Made by a program: the position numbers and the translations under genes. A stretch of 64,000 bases of DNA from Zasmidium citrigriseum (lineage: Eukaryota; Ascomycota; Dothideomycetes; Mycosphaerellales; Mycosphaerellaceae), in assembly GCA_002786025.1 (NCBI GenBank), contig NHNW01000094.1, positions 1 to 64,000 of the forward strand, in the 5' to 3' direction. The notes under the pieces were generated by a model. The model saw only the letters and a list, made by a program, of their open reading frames with translations, was not told the origin of the DNA and did not search any database. Below, piece after piece: positions 1-13,019 of the stretch; positions within the stretch are counted from its first letter, which is position 1; each line of letters begins with the position of its first letter.

Positions 1-129
1 AACCCTAACCCTAACCCTAACCCTAACCCTAACCCTAACCCTAACCCTAACCCTAACCCTAACCCTAACCCTAACCCTAACCCTAACCCTAACCCTAACC
101 CTAACCCTAACCCTAAAACCCTAACCCTA
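1..129. repeat. Telomere repeat tract (CCCTAA)n
   Basis: About 20 head-to-tail AACCCT units form the C-rich strand at the 5' end, so this is a left chromosome end. One variant unit with two extra A (near 113-118) lies just before the last two units. The tract passes directly into the AT-rich RIP block with no intervening subtelomeric gene. TTAGGG-type telomeres are standard in Pezizomycotina. Confidence 0.98.
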
Positions 130-517
130 CTTTTTTTATCTAGGCTCGGAGTTATAGTCTAGAAACCCTTAACTCTATCTTTTTTTTTTCTTATAATATA
201 TCTCTTTATCTAGTACGATAGCTAGACTTATATTAGGTAGTATTTTTCTTATATAAGTTAAAATTATAGGCTTATCTATAGTTTATTTTAAGGTTTATAT
301 TATTTAAAGGCTATAAACCGAAGTAAAATAGAGGATTTACCTTAGATAAAAGTACGTATTATATAGAATTAATATATATTACTTAAAACCTATATATTAA
401 AGGGTTTAATTTTAATAAGAATAGGACTACTATAAATAAAGAATCTAGCTAAAGTATTTATATAATATAAAGTATTCGACGAAAGGTATAAAGTAAGTTA
501 GATAGCGGGTTCTATAG
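128..517 (+). repeat. Left copy of 390-bp direct repeat (LTR-like)
   Basis: It starts with TACTTTTTTTATCTAG directly after the last telomere unit and aligns with 4961-5349 at a nearly constant offset of 4833-4834 bases. Similarity is roughly 80 percent by eye, and most differences are C/T or G/A as expected from independent RIP. Similarity stops near TTCTATAG. Canonical TG..CA ends cannot be checked because RIP turns them into TA..TA. A perfect 23-nt palindrome at 563-585 lies just inside this copy. Confidence 0.75.
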
Positions 518-3500
518 TCTAGGATATCCTTACTTAGAATATCCCTTTAGGCGGCTTTTACTATAGGTAAGAATTTCTTACCTATCGTTTTTTTATAGTA
601 CTCGAGATATCTAGCTATTTAAACCTTAGTAAAATAAACTTACCTTCCTCTTATTAGCTATACTAAAGGTATCTAGCCTTATAGATATTAATAAGATAAA
701 CTTAATTTACGTACGTAAGGTAGGCTAGAGATATAGTACTCCTAGACTAGGATATAGGTAAAATAATCTTAACTCCTATATCTTTACTATAGTAGAAAGC
801 CCTACTAGTTTAGGCGTAAGTAAAAGAACCTTCTCTATTATATAGTACTTACTTTAACTATACTTAGGATAGTATAAGAGTAGGACTATATAAGGTCCTT
901 ACTTAAGGGATATAGCTACCTCTATATAGTATAAAGGGACTAAAGGTCGAGGTAAGGTATAATTATATATCCTTAAGTAGGTATAATTCTCGTAGTTAAA
1001 GCTATAATCTAGTTACTCTAGTACTTATAACGCTCTATCTTTAAGGCTATTACTAGGATCGAAAGTTAGGTAAACTAGGTAGTAGATAGGTCCTAGGCGC
1101 CTAAGAAGCTTAAAAGGCTTCTATAACGTTAGAAAGGTATAAGTTTAATTCCTACTCTAGCTAGAATTCCTTTCTTTTTTTTTCGCTAAATCTTAGTCTA
1201 AGTTTATTTTTTCTTTTAGGAATTATAATCTATATACTTCTTCTATTTTTAGCTTTATAGTACGTTAAGGGTTACTATATATAATACTCGATTACTCTCT
1301 ATTATAGAGATCTACCTTTATAGGAAATACTAATAGATTAGACGTAGTAATAGAAGATAATAAATTAATATAGACTATTTCTTATTCTTTTAGAGTATTA
1401 GATTCTATTAGTCTTTACCTTTAGTACTCTCTAAACTAATAGTAGGTATTTAAGATTATTTATATAGATATAAGGTATAATAGAAATATTAGGAGTCCTT
1501 ACGAGAATAGGCTATTAGCTATAAAGGCTAACCTATAGATCTATTAATTATTTAGATTTAGTTAAGAAAATAAAAGCTTATAGTAAAATTATTACGAATT
1601 ATTTTAATATATATCCCTAAGCCTACTACGCTATTCTAGAGGCTTAAGGGGTATTCTAGGTTATTATAACTAGTTATAAAATAGTTATAAATTATTATAA
1701 AATATTATAGTTTATTCTATAATATTCTTAAATGCTTCCGGAAGCTAAAAGCGCTATTTAAAAGGTTTTTAGGATCTTAGATATTATTAATAAATATTAT
1801 ATTTTATTATAAAATATTACCTATTATTATTAATTATCGCGAAGCGTTTCGAAGCCTTTCTAATAGCTAGTTTTCGATACTATAGAATATTTTAGCGCTA
1901 TTCTAGAGTCCCTAGAAGTAGGATAACCTATTTTAGATTAGGCGGATACGTTATAACTTATTATAAGATATTAGAAGCTTCTTAGATTTATTCTAGAATA
2001 CTTCTAATAGTTTCTATTATTTACTATAAGACTTTTCTAAATCCGTAAGCGTAATCTAAGGGTCTTTTAATTATTAGAGACTATAATAGTCTAATATATA
2101 TTATTATAATTCGATCTAGAATAATTCTAATTATAGGGATTAATTACTAGTAGGCTTTTCTAAATCGTAAAGGAATAGTCGAGAGTTTCTTACTTATTTA
2201 AGACTATTCTAAGATACCTAAGCTAATTAGGTTTACTATATATAAGATCCTAAAGGCTACTATAGATTACTACTAATCTATCGAGTATATATAATTTTAT
2301 TTAGGTTATTTAATATATATACTTCTCTACTTTACCTATAAGAGAAAGAGGAGCTAAATAGCTAGTAATATATTATTTAGGAATAATCCTTTAAACCTAC
2401 GTATTAGCGAGGCTAATAGAGAATAGATATATATTATTATAGTAGTAGGAAAAAGGTATATATAGTCTTACTAGTAGTATTCTATCTAGACTCGACTAAT
2501 CTTATTAGTACTAAAGACGTAGATATAAAGAATAATAAGAAACGAGAGTAGTAATTAGAGCTAACTCTTATCTATTCGATAGATAGGTATAGTAGGCTTT
2601 ATTATATACTATTTATTATTATACGTTAAAGTTATATAGAGAGAGTATCTCTACGTATATATAAATATATCCTTAAAAAACCCTAAGTAGATAGAAATAT
2701 TTATAAATAGTACTAGTATATTTTAAGTATATAGTATTCTCCCTTTATACTATAATATTAGATATCTATAGGCTTTAGTAATCCTTATAGGACTCGATTA
2801 TCTATATATATAGCTACTACTAGTTAGTAATATAACTATATCCTATTTTATAGTATAGACTATATTTTTAGAGAGGTAATAAAGAGTTAGGTATAGTATA
2901 AGGAGTCTTTACGCCTTACTACTAAAAGAGATATTATACTTAAATATATAGGATATAACTTAGCTAGAGACCTCTTATATATAAAGATACTAATAGTCCT
3001 AGAGTAGATATTATAATATTTTATCTAATTCTAATAAAGATACCTAATCTACTATACTAATATCTAAAACCTTACTATACTCTCTTAAAATCCTTTATCC
3101 TCTACTTCTCTAGACTACTTTTAACTAAACCTATATCTATTAACTCTATAGCTTCTCCCTAACTCTATAGTTATATTACTTATAGTTCTCTATTTCCTAC
3201 TTTAAAGTAGTAGGCTACTATTACTTATCTTATTCTAGCTACTATATATACTATACTTAAAGAAGTAGTAAGGTTACTATCTTCTAGACTTACTCTAGCT
3301 CTAGAAGGGTAAGGTCTTAAAGAAGGTATTAGATTTAAGCTACCTTATAGAATTTTACCTTCTATAGCCTATCTTCTATCTTAATCTTAGTATCTTTATT
3401 TTTAATATATAGGTTATTTTCTATCTTAATAGTAGGGGCTACTTAGCTAAGGTTAGAATATAGCTATTATACTAGTATATTAAGGTACTAGATATATTTA

Positions 3501-4960
3501 TAGGAGAGGTATACTTTATATATAAAGTAGATATAAAGGAAGAGAATTTAAATAGTAAGAAATTTAGCTTTTATACTAGGAAAGCTTACTAGGCTACTAG
3601 GTTTAGTATAGATATATATAGGGATCTATAGAAGGTTTAAACTTAAATTCTAGTAAGCTTAATATAGCTATAGTTACTTAAACCTTAATATATAGTAATA
3701 GCCTCTAATATAGGGCTTCTACTTAACTCTAGGACGATAAAAAGGGCTATATATATATTAATTAAAAGCTATTAGAGGCGATAAACCCCTATAAATATAA
3801 GCGGTTCTAGCTTAAAAGGGTAGACTAGTTTCTATTAGTATCTATAGCTTTATATAGAGTACGTCTATAGACCTATTTCTATATAACTAAAGCCTACTAT
3901 AATTTATATTTATCTTTAGAGAGCTTATAGCTATCTACTAGAAGAGAGCTATTCTATATAGTATAATAATATTATTTTATAATTCTAAATTAATCTATAC
4001 TTTTTATCTAGTTAAAAATTAGCTTTATTATAAAACTTCTATACTAGATAAAGTATAATTATATATTTTAGTCTTTTTTAGATTACGTAAGGTAGAGATA
4101 TCCCTACCTTATATAATAAACTACTAGTTTATATAGTATATATATATTACTATATAAGTATTATAGAGGTTATAATAATATACTTTTACTCTAGTAATTA
4201 ATCTAATACTTTATTATAGTAAGTATACTATATATATATTATAGTACTCTATTATATATAGGTAGAGGAAGAGAGTTTAATAAGTATAATAGAGTTATAA
4301 GAGATAGAGGTATACTTACTTTATATTAATTACTCTCTATATATTACTAGTAATATAACTATATTATAAAACCTAGTAGAGGCGCTAGTCTATTATTACT
4401 CTATATATTTTATACTATTACTTTAGTATATAATAGGATATATAATAAAGAGAGTTAAATATCTAAGATTTAGTTATATAAGGTAGGGATATCTCTACCT
4501 TACGTAACCTAAATAGGAGATTAGAGGCCTTTATACTATAAATCTATTTACTAATCTACTATAAAGGCTTTATATAGTAAGATTTAGTTATATAAGGTAG
4601 AGATATTTCTATCTTATATAACTTTCTAGGCTATTAGGGAGCCTTATACTATAAGCCTATTTACTACTCTATAGTAGACGCTTTACGTACTAGTCTATTT
4701 TTTATCTAACTAGTTAAAGTATAATATAGTTTTTCTAGCCTATCTATCTAGACTATATAATTTAATACTACTTTCTAGGTCTATAAATATATTCTTAAGG
4801 TAAGAGCGTAGTTAGAGTAGATAAGCTAAAAGAATCTTCTTTTATCTAATTAGGTATTTAGGCTTATTTCGCTTCTATAGTATAGTAGTAATAACTATAG
4901 TTTAACTTCTAAGCCTAGTATATAATATTTTCTCGACTAATACTAGAAAGAAGATATTAC

Positions 4961-5349
4961 TACTTTTTTTATCTAGACTAGGGATAGTAGTCTAGAAAAC
5001 CTCTAACTCTATCTTTCCTTTTTATTTTAATATATCTCTTTATTTACTATAATAGCTATACTTATATTAGGTAGTATTTTTCTTACGTAAGTTAGAGTTA
5101 GAGGCTTATCTATACTTTATTTTAAGGTTTATATTATTAAAAAGCTATAAATTAAAGTAAGATTAGAGATTTAGCCTAAATAAAACTATATATAGTATAG
5201 TATTAATATATAGTACTTAAGACCTTTATCTTAAAGACTTAAATTTTAATAAGAATAAGACTAATATAAATAAAAACTTAGCTAAGGTATTTATATAGTA
5301 TAGAGTATTTAAATAAAGGTATAAAGTAAGCTAGATAACTAGTTCTATA
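4961..5349 (+). repeat. Right copy of 390-bp direct repeat (LTR-like)
   Basis: This is the second copy of the repeat at 128-517, in the same orientation with only one- or two-base indels between them. It ends near TTCTATAC, after which the sequence is unrelated to that following the left copy. No target-site duplication could be recognised, since the left copy abuts telomere repeats. Confidence 0.75.
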
Positions 5350-5567
5350 CTTATATCTAGCTAGGATATAATATATATAAAGTAGGGCTATCCTAATATA
5401 ACCTATTAGTACGTTAGCTAAGTTTTAAGTATATTAATCTAAATTTATAAGTATCTATATTTATAATACTAGTATAATATAGCTAAAATATAGGTATAAT
5501 ATAACTAAAATATAAATACTCGATTATAAAATATAGATATAGAGTATTAGAAATATAGGTAGTAAAG

Positions 5568-5672
5568 TCTAAAATATAGGTACTAGAATCTAAAATATAG
5601 GTACTAAAATCTAAAATATAGGTACTAGAATCTAAAATATAGGTACTAGAATCTAAAATACGGGTTTGAAAT
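5568..5672. repeat. 21-bp minisatellite at the RIP boundary
   Basis: Five units starting TCTAAAATATAGG recur exactly every 21 bases (5568, 5589, 5610, 5631, 5652). More degenerate units appear to extend upstream to about 5450. The last unit reads TCTAAAATACGGG and passes at about 5660 into unmutated sequence that keeps GAAATAC-type motifs. RIP therefore stops inside the repeat array. Confidence 0.9.
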
Positions 5673-6180
5673 GCGACCTAACGATGAAATACGCAATTTG
5701 AAATACAACCCCGTGATAGGACTTACCCGCGTACAGTATACAAATTACGCAAGGCGGTTTGTGAAGTGCGACCGCATTACAGGGGAGCCTTGATAATAGG
5801 CGGGCGCGACGAGCAGAGCGATTGCGCACTCGCGACGGCGCCTCCCACGAACTGTATTCGATGCCGAGTCGACTTGATCCATTACCTCCCACCTCTTCCA
5901 GCAGGCGGCGTAGCGACCGTAGCGGCCTAAAATCTTTACCTCCCCTCTTTACTGCCGAGCGACGACGACACCTCGATCAACCTCAGACATAGCAGCAAGA
6001 GGAGGCGTATCGTGGACATGATGGGCGTGGCGGTGGCGCGACGCGGTGCAAAGCTGATCCAAGGCGGAGTATGGAACTTGGTTGCGGAGGCGGAGGAGGA
6101 GCAGTTGCGCACGCACTGGTGGGCGACTCGATATCAAGGAGCTAGGCAGCGAGGGATCTGTCCACGGCCGGTGAGTGCGA
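5673..6180. other. Transition from RIP block to normal-composition sequence
   Basis: Base composition changes abruptly: CA and TG reappear and CpG is common. Short reading frames occur on the minus strand but none shows a domain, signal peptide or splice pattern. I see no gene here. Confidence 0.6.
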
Positions 6181-8756
6181 CGACGTGACAAGGCGAGAGA
6201 GAGCAAGAAGGGATGGCGCAGCCGTTGAGGTTTGCGACGACGAGGGACGGAAGATGAAGGACGACAGCAAGGATCATGACTCGGACAAAACTTCGCCAGC
6301 AGCATTCATGACCTGGTTTCAGCGACAGCAGCAGCATTGGCAGAGTATCTCGTCCTTGCGACGGACGCTTTTGCGACCGACGGCACCACGAAGAACCTTC
6401 ATACGACACGGACGGCCAGACCTTCACGCGATGCGAACCAGCGCCTTCGAAACCGAGTTCAGCGGCAGACAGCACCAGCAGCACGACTTCTGGGAGGACG
6501 ATGGATGAAGAGCTTGGAAAGAGGCTGATCCATGAGGAGGAGCGGCTCGCACGCATGCAGTATTGGTGACGGCGTTGGCAAGTTCGCAATCTGGCGGTGT
6601 TGGCAGCATGAAAGAGCAGGGAGCGATACCACCATGACCGCAGTCAGCAACAACAAGCAACGCCAGCAGGATCTGGTTGGAAACAGGCAGGCGACGGAAG
6701 AGGTCGTGGCAGAAGGGACAGATACATCGACTGAGGTCGCAGCCTACGTTTCAATGGCGAACATCACCACCGACAGGACTTCTGCTTCTCAAAGAGTTCG
6801 CAGTCCGGACGGCAGAGACGAGGAGCTTTTGCAGATGAAGCCAGCACTGGATACGGATGGGATGCAGCGGCGATGGCGTTCGAACAGGAATGCTTCAAGT
6901 CAACATCGATCAATCGATCGCAGCGAAGTCGTCAAGCACTCTCGTCGACTGCACTGAGAAGCATCTCAACACTTCATCACCTTGCAGGCCAAACCCAGGC
7001 GGCGCAATTCTCATCGACCACGCCAGTGTCCGCTCCGTCCTCCAAAGCCGCTTCAGGATGCCCGCTCTTCCAAGTCTCTTCTTCGCATCCATGCGACCCA
7101 CCATTCTGCTTCGATTGCGGCTTCACCTTCCTTCGAATGCACGCATTAGACTGCAGGATATGAGGAGCACATGGAAGAGGGAAATGGCCAGGGATGATTC
7201 TGCTGCTGTGCCACGACATCCAGGAGCACCCTCTCCGAACCCCTCACTCACGCTCTGCAACTACCTCGATACCAACGGTTTGAATCTGCATCGCCATGTA
7301 GACTGGGATGGCCTTTGCGTCGTGCCAGCAAAGGGATTCTTGGGACTTCAGCAGCTGTGAAAAGGCGATCTTGCGCAGGAGAGATTATCTCGAACTCCCA
7401 ATCTCACAGCCAATGCTTTATGCTCCTGCTCGATCCCTTTTCCAACTGCCGCATTTGAGAGAATGCTCTCACGACATCACGATGCGAACAGCCCGCTCAA
7501 GATCAGGCCTTCAACAAGCGGCCTCCCTTCGAGCCATACCCTCGCCATCATCACTATCCCGAGCTGTTCAACCAGCAACATGCTCTTCAGCAGCCTCCTC
7601 TCCAACCATACCCTTCCCAGCAACAACATCCAACACCGAATCCTCCAACCAAGTCCAGATCTTCCAACGTCAGGACCTCCAACACCAAAAGCTCTTCCCT
7701 CCCTCTTCGACGCCCTTGCGTGGGTCTTTCGCTGGACGAGCGTCTGCCGCTGGACCGCCACTTCCAGGACACATGCGGACACGAAATCTACAACTGCAAG
7801 GCATCTCACCCTCATGCAACACCTTCGACGCAAAAGCTCCGCCCACCAGCGTGTTGGGAGTTGCAGCACTCAAGACTTTGCAGGCGGCATCTCCCAGAGC
7901 AGTACAATGACAGCAAGTTCCTTGATCCAAATCGTGCTTCTTTCATCGTCACTTCGCACATCTCACATCTGGGTCGAACTGCTCCGCTAGCTTCGAGTCT
8001 GATCCTCTTCCCTCGAAGCTCAGCAGCGCAGCGCAAGTCCACCACCTCTTTATCCGCAATATCGTGCATCGCAGAGACGCTCCAACTTCATCGCAACCCT
8101 CTTTCTCGTTCTCTTTGCGACCTGCCTGCGATATACTAGCACCAGACGGATCGATTCCTCCACAACCATCCACGCGCTCGAGATCTCCGCTCGAACCTCC
8201 GCCTGCGAACTTTCCACCTGGGCCCCTCGAGCTTTCCACCACCCACCAGCATGCGACTCTCAACCTCTCAACCTCCAAGCGATCCGGCCTCTCGCCATCT
8301 CACGACTTGAAGCCAGTCCCGTCGAATCCCTCCACCGAATGCCACCACCAACTACCGCACCAAATACCACCTGCGACCGACACCTCTCTCGCACCACCTC
8401 TCAATCCCACTTACCAGTCCGATGATCGCGACCGAACGCCTCCTTCCTTGTCGCTTTCGGCCACCAACTTCACCTCCCAGCTTCGCCTCCGAAGCCGCCA
8501 ACTTCGCACCTCCCATCTCAGCTCCCACCTCCTCCCAGCCCTACGATCCACCCAAAGGACCTCCATGATGACAAGAGATGGTCAAGAGATGGTGCAGGAC
8601 ACGGCGCAAGTCGGCCAGTGGGCAGAAATCCTGATCCAGGCGAGATCGGCTGGCGACGGCCATCCTCGCCCACCGCAGTGCGAGCAGTTCAAGCAGCGGG
8701 GTGAAGAGCGCTCCTGCATCCTTGCTCGGGGCAAAGGGTTTCAACTTCGGGAGTAA
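6181..8756 (+). pseudogene. Decayed Pro/Gln/His-rich coding sequence
   Basis: No full gene is visible, but several plus-strand frames carry biased, protein-like runs that switch frame. One open frame from about 7460 to its stop at 8139 reads through a Gln/Pro/His-rich stretch (for example PFEPYPRHHHYPELFNQQHA followed by more Q- and P-rich sequence) with no early ATG. A second frame near 8470-8700 is rich in P, H and S and then reads DDKRWSRDGAGHGASRPVGR before a TGA. CAG/CAA-rich stretches occur at 6320-6490 and 6640-6680. The simplest reading is one large low-complexity protein gene (a regulator or scaffold type) broken by frameshifts. Unspliced exons of a live gene or chance bias are alternatives. 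I do not recognise the family. Confidence 0.35.
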
Positions 8757-11700
8757 CTGTGCTATCGACTTTCAGATCTGTACTGGCGCAGCAAAAGAGA
8801 CTGACGCCGTACTGCTCAAGACTGGTGCTTTCAATAAAACCATTATCCGCGACGACTTTGCGGCTTGTGGTAGAGAGACGGCACAGTTGCACACTTCGAA
8901 GACTATGGCAGTGGGCAGAGAGTCCGTGAATGGGTTCTCCCTGGTTCAGGTTCACTGCAAGCTCTCAACCCTTCAATCCATTCCAGGATCAGATGGACGG
9001 CCGGTAAAGGGCTTCCCAAGGAGATGGAGTCATGGCTCGCAGATGAGCCTTTGAATACACTGTGAGTGCGGTACAAACTGCGACCTTCTCCAATGCATAA
9101 TCGGAGACTGCAGCGATGCCGATAGCCCACCGTGCCGAGTAGGGGTCAGGAATTTCGCCAATCTCAGCTATCAGGCTGGACATGAATCGTTCCACTGGGA
9201 CAGAACTAGGCCTCGAGTGACTGCAGTTTTGTGGTGATCTTTAGTCAGACCACTGTCCACTTGCACGTAAGCGCACGGTATGAGATGCGGTGATCTCAGC
9301 CGTATGGGGGTTCTTCAACCCTGGATCCTTCGCTCAAAAATCAAGCAAAAATCCCACGCCTCCACAAGATCGCCTTGCTTCACTACATGTCAGCTCGGGT
9401 CTTTACTGGCGTCTTGGGGCATTTCACCGGATCCAGGATTTGCTCAAATCGAGAGGGATCTCAGGCACGTCCTCAAATGGAAGCTAGTCCGACTCTCACT
9501 CGGATGCGGGCGTGCGATGTCACAGGGCACTTTCTATGGCTTTGAATGGCGACTGAAAATGCTTCCTTGGGCGAAGCTTCAGCGAAGATTGTTGCGACCC
9601 ATCACTGCATTCCGACCGGAGAACCGCAACCGTCGTATTCTCACCCATTGAGTATTGGGAGATGAAACCTGTGGCTGATGTGCATCGTATCTTGAATCTT
9701 CGGCACAAGATACGGCAAACACAGCAACTTTTTGGAAAATTGACGTCTACTCATCCACTGCAAACATGAACGACCTACTCCTCGCCCATCATACCGATTC
9801 TGATCCAGTGCTTTCCCCCGCTGGAAGCCATGCCGAAGACATGCGGCACCTCTGTCATAATCGAGAAGTCCACGCATATCGAGCCTCGGGCGGTCGCCAT
9901 CGCGGGCATCCCACGGAGAGACGACCTCATTCATCCGCATCGCCAGGGGTCCATTCTGAGTTCGCCAGGTGTGCAGGCTACTGAGACGAGAAGCTTGAAT
10001 AAAGGCTAATTCCCCATGCCATGAGTGCCCGGGAGAATAGTGAGTAAGCAACTAGGCCTAGAGCAGGCAAGCATGCCATCGTCTTGTCGATGTTGCAAGT
10101 GGGGACGTTGGTGAGCACACGGTTGACGGGGAAGACCTCTCCAGATTAGGTCACGATTGAACCTCACAAGTAACACAGCTTGCCAATGGGATTTGTATCT
10201 TCGCTACTCTGCGTTCCAATTGCCGAGAAACATAGCGGATTCGACGATCAAGCGTCTTGGCGACCGGAGTACGATTCGAGGCACCGAAGAGTAACGAGAA
10301 CTCTCAGGAGAGTCGCTGCGCAGTTCATATGGAGCAATCTAGGGAAGAACGCACGGTGAAAGCATGGGGATCGTGTTGGTCTGGTCATGGTCGAATATTC
10401 ACGCACAAGAGAGCACTCGAGATGGGGAGCGGAGGCCTAGCCCAACGCCCAAATTGTCTTCCTTAACGGAAAGGTGGAAGACATGTCCACTGCCCATGAT
10501 GTGCGACTCCTTCCTCTCTCAGCCGTTCTCCGGTAGGCTCACAGGGATATGCGTTTTGCCATGACACTTGGTCATCGAAATCAAGTCTATCGCCAAGAAT
10601 CATATGCGAAAGTTGCACCCGCCATCAAAAGCCGAAAGCTACAAGGCGTCCACTACTTTTTCCCGGAGACATTGAGCACAGATGGACGTCCAAGAACCTC
10701 TCCATAGGCCTGCTTCTGCCACTACTGGAACCTACTTTCTCTTCAGATCACAGAAATTCGAAATGCCCTGCCTCGAATGATATCGGACCTGCCTTAGCAT
10801 TTCCGGAACCGCCAAGCTCGTAGCCTGCTGCAAGTAGATACTTCTAGCTTGCATTGCCAGTCGCAGTCACTCTCAGTGCATGCGTCGATTCCTGGAGCAC
10901 CGAGGCTTAGTAGGATACAGACGTTAGATCTCGTGGCTCTTCTAGGTCATGTATGAGCAGAGCTTGCTGGGGATGTGGAAGATCTGAAGTCAAGTCATGA
11001 GTATGTCTTGACGTCAGACAGTACTTCCTTTCCAATACCGCGAAGCATAAAGCACACCAGTCCACCAAAAGAAGCGAGGATTTGATCCACAAGCCTGGGT
11101 CGAGTGTTCTCAGTTCCCCTGCATTGTGCACCAAGCAACGAAGACTGTGAACTGAGGCCAATTCTCTGTTGGGGCTGGAGCATAATCGAAAAGCCTCCCC
11201 AATTTCCACGGGGAAAGGTTGTGTCCCTGCGTTGCGCCGTAAGAAAGCCTCAAATTCTAGATGCGACGTCTCTTTCCATCCAACACGGCCTCTCCTGTCA
11301 TCCATTCCGATGCTATTCACAAATCCGCCATCAAGTCCAGTGCGGTCACTATGCTCTTCGTCAGGCTGCTCAACGATGCCTGGAAGATGGCTTTGTCGGA
11401 CACTGGAGCGCTTGTGAGATGAAACGGTCTCAATTTTTCCGGCGGTGGCAGACGTTGATGTGGAGAGGCCAGGCTGAACAGTTATGATTGCGGTCGCATA
11501 TCAAGAACAGCCATGTCCGGTGTTTGAGTCTGAGTCGTCGGGATTTTGATGACCTGGAAGCCGAGAGGTGGATTTTGACAGAGCACCAGAGTTTGCATAA
11601 GTGGCCGTTGAGCAGACGATTAGAGAAGTGGAAGGCTTGAGGATCTACCTCCGCTTCAGGCCTCGCGGTCGTAGAAGGGAGGAAAGGGGCTGATGGCTTT

Positions 11701-13019
11701 GGCTTCCGCGCCAGCGGAGGAAACCTTCCATTGATTAAAGCTTTGATGGGAGGTGCGACTGAACTCTGGAGGTAGTTGAGGATAGGTCTGGGAAGGTAGG
11801 GACCTTAGATCGAAGCCCAACACCACGACGCATACGGCACCCATGTCGATGCTGGGAGCGTTAGTATTCCTGGCTGACGTCTGGAATCGGACCAGTCTCT
11901 CCTTGCACGGAGAATCCTGTGTCCCCATGAAAAACATCCATCAATGCCGTGAGAATAGAACGTCTCCGGTCGTGTGGCCAGGCATGCCCGGTCGTGTGGC
12001 CAGGAATGGTTGATATGAGCATGTACAACGTCGACGGCGTACGTCCGAGGACCAAAAGCTCGGACTCGAGGCGACTCTAATCGAAATCCCATGTAAGCAT
12101 CTCCGCCACTTTTCGGGGAGTAGCGAATGGTAGGACAGAGCAATCGAGCAAGTTCTGCAGAAGTGGCGAGGAAAGTCAGGTCGGGAATCAGGCCGGTGAC
12201 TTGCTCATTTCAACATGAGACCCGAGCGAGCAGATAAACGAGGGTTGGGTAGGAGGTAGCAGCAGCAGTCCCAATGTTTCAGGGAAGACATCCTCAGGCC
12301 ATGCAGAACGGAGACATGCGAACCAACGACCGTTTCCGGATATCATTTGCGTATTTCAGCATACCAGCCAGGGTGCGAATCGATTTCGTTCCTGAAGGCC
12401 AAACTTTCGCTCAACGACGCAAAGCATGTTGCCCGGAAAGGGATTTGATGGTGAGAGTGTGGCGTTAACGACAGGAAGCCATGATCTCGAGCAACCGCAT
12501 CACAACAAGCATGTCACTCTATCATTGCCAGTCCGATCGCAGCTTCAAAAGAGAAGCGGAAGATGTGGCGGCAAGACGTTGATCTTCACACTTTCGGGAA
12601 GTCTTGCCGTGGATCTGCGAGACTTCGAGTCGTAGTTCTACTCGTCAAGTTTTCCGAGAAGGGAAGAAGAATGTGCACACACTCGATGCTTTGGAGGCTT
12701 GGAACTTACTCTTGACCTCGCTCCCAAGCCCATAGACCAAGGCGGTCGGTACCGTGACAGTACACTCAACCCATGTTGAGCCCCGGTGTAAGCTGTGTAA
12801 GCCAGCCATTTGTTGGTGAATAGGTGGAGTAAAGGCCTAACCAAGCCTTAGAAGCGAGTGTGGAGGTGGAGATGAACCAGATCTTGCCATCGCTACGAGA
12901 AGAGCAGAGCAGCTGTTGGTTGGAGACTACGCAAGGCTGCTCAAATTGCATCCAAACTCCGTCTTACGTGTAGAGAATTCGGGACTCGGACTCGTATGGC
13001 CTCCGGCGGCGCCTGTACC
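8757..13019. other. Gene-poor subtelomeric sequence
   Basis: The longest frames are about 140 codons, occur in all six frames and lack domains, signal peptides or splice-joined continuations. The tract is not RIP-mutated, since CA and TG are frequent. I could not assign any gene, RNA or repeat here. Confidence 0.6.

Larger units (their letters stand above)
128..5349. mobile_element. RIP-destroyed repeat, probably an LTR retroelement
   Basis: This block is AT-rich and dominated by TA, with many TAG/TAA in all frames. Reading it through I find no CA and a single TG (inside ATG at 1732-1734), while CG, GG and CC still occur. That is the signature of RIP, which converts CpA to TpA on both strands, run almost to completion. 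Because ATG needs TG, no start codons survive, so the block is void of ATG-initiated reading frames. Two similar 390-bp direct repeats sit at its ends (128-517 and 4961-5349), in line with LTRs around about 4.4 kb of internal sequence. No protein domain can be recognised after this level of mutation, so the element class is an inference. A tandem or subtelomeric duplication is the alternative. Confidence 0.7.

Noticed and set aside
8064..8756. 230-codon plus frame, Ser/Pro/Thr-rich
   Set aside because: It overlaps a different frame with equally biased content. I treat the tract as one decayed coding region rather than a live gene.
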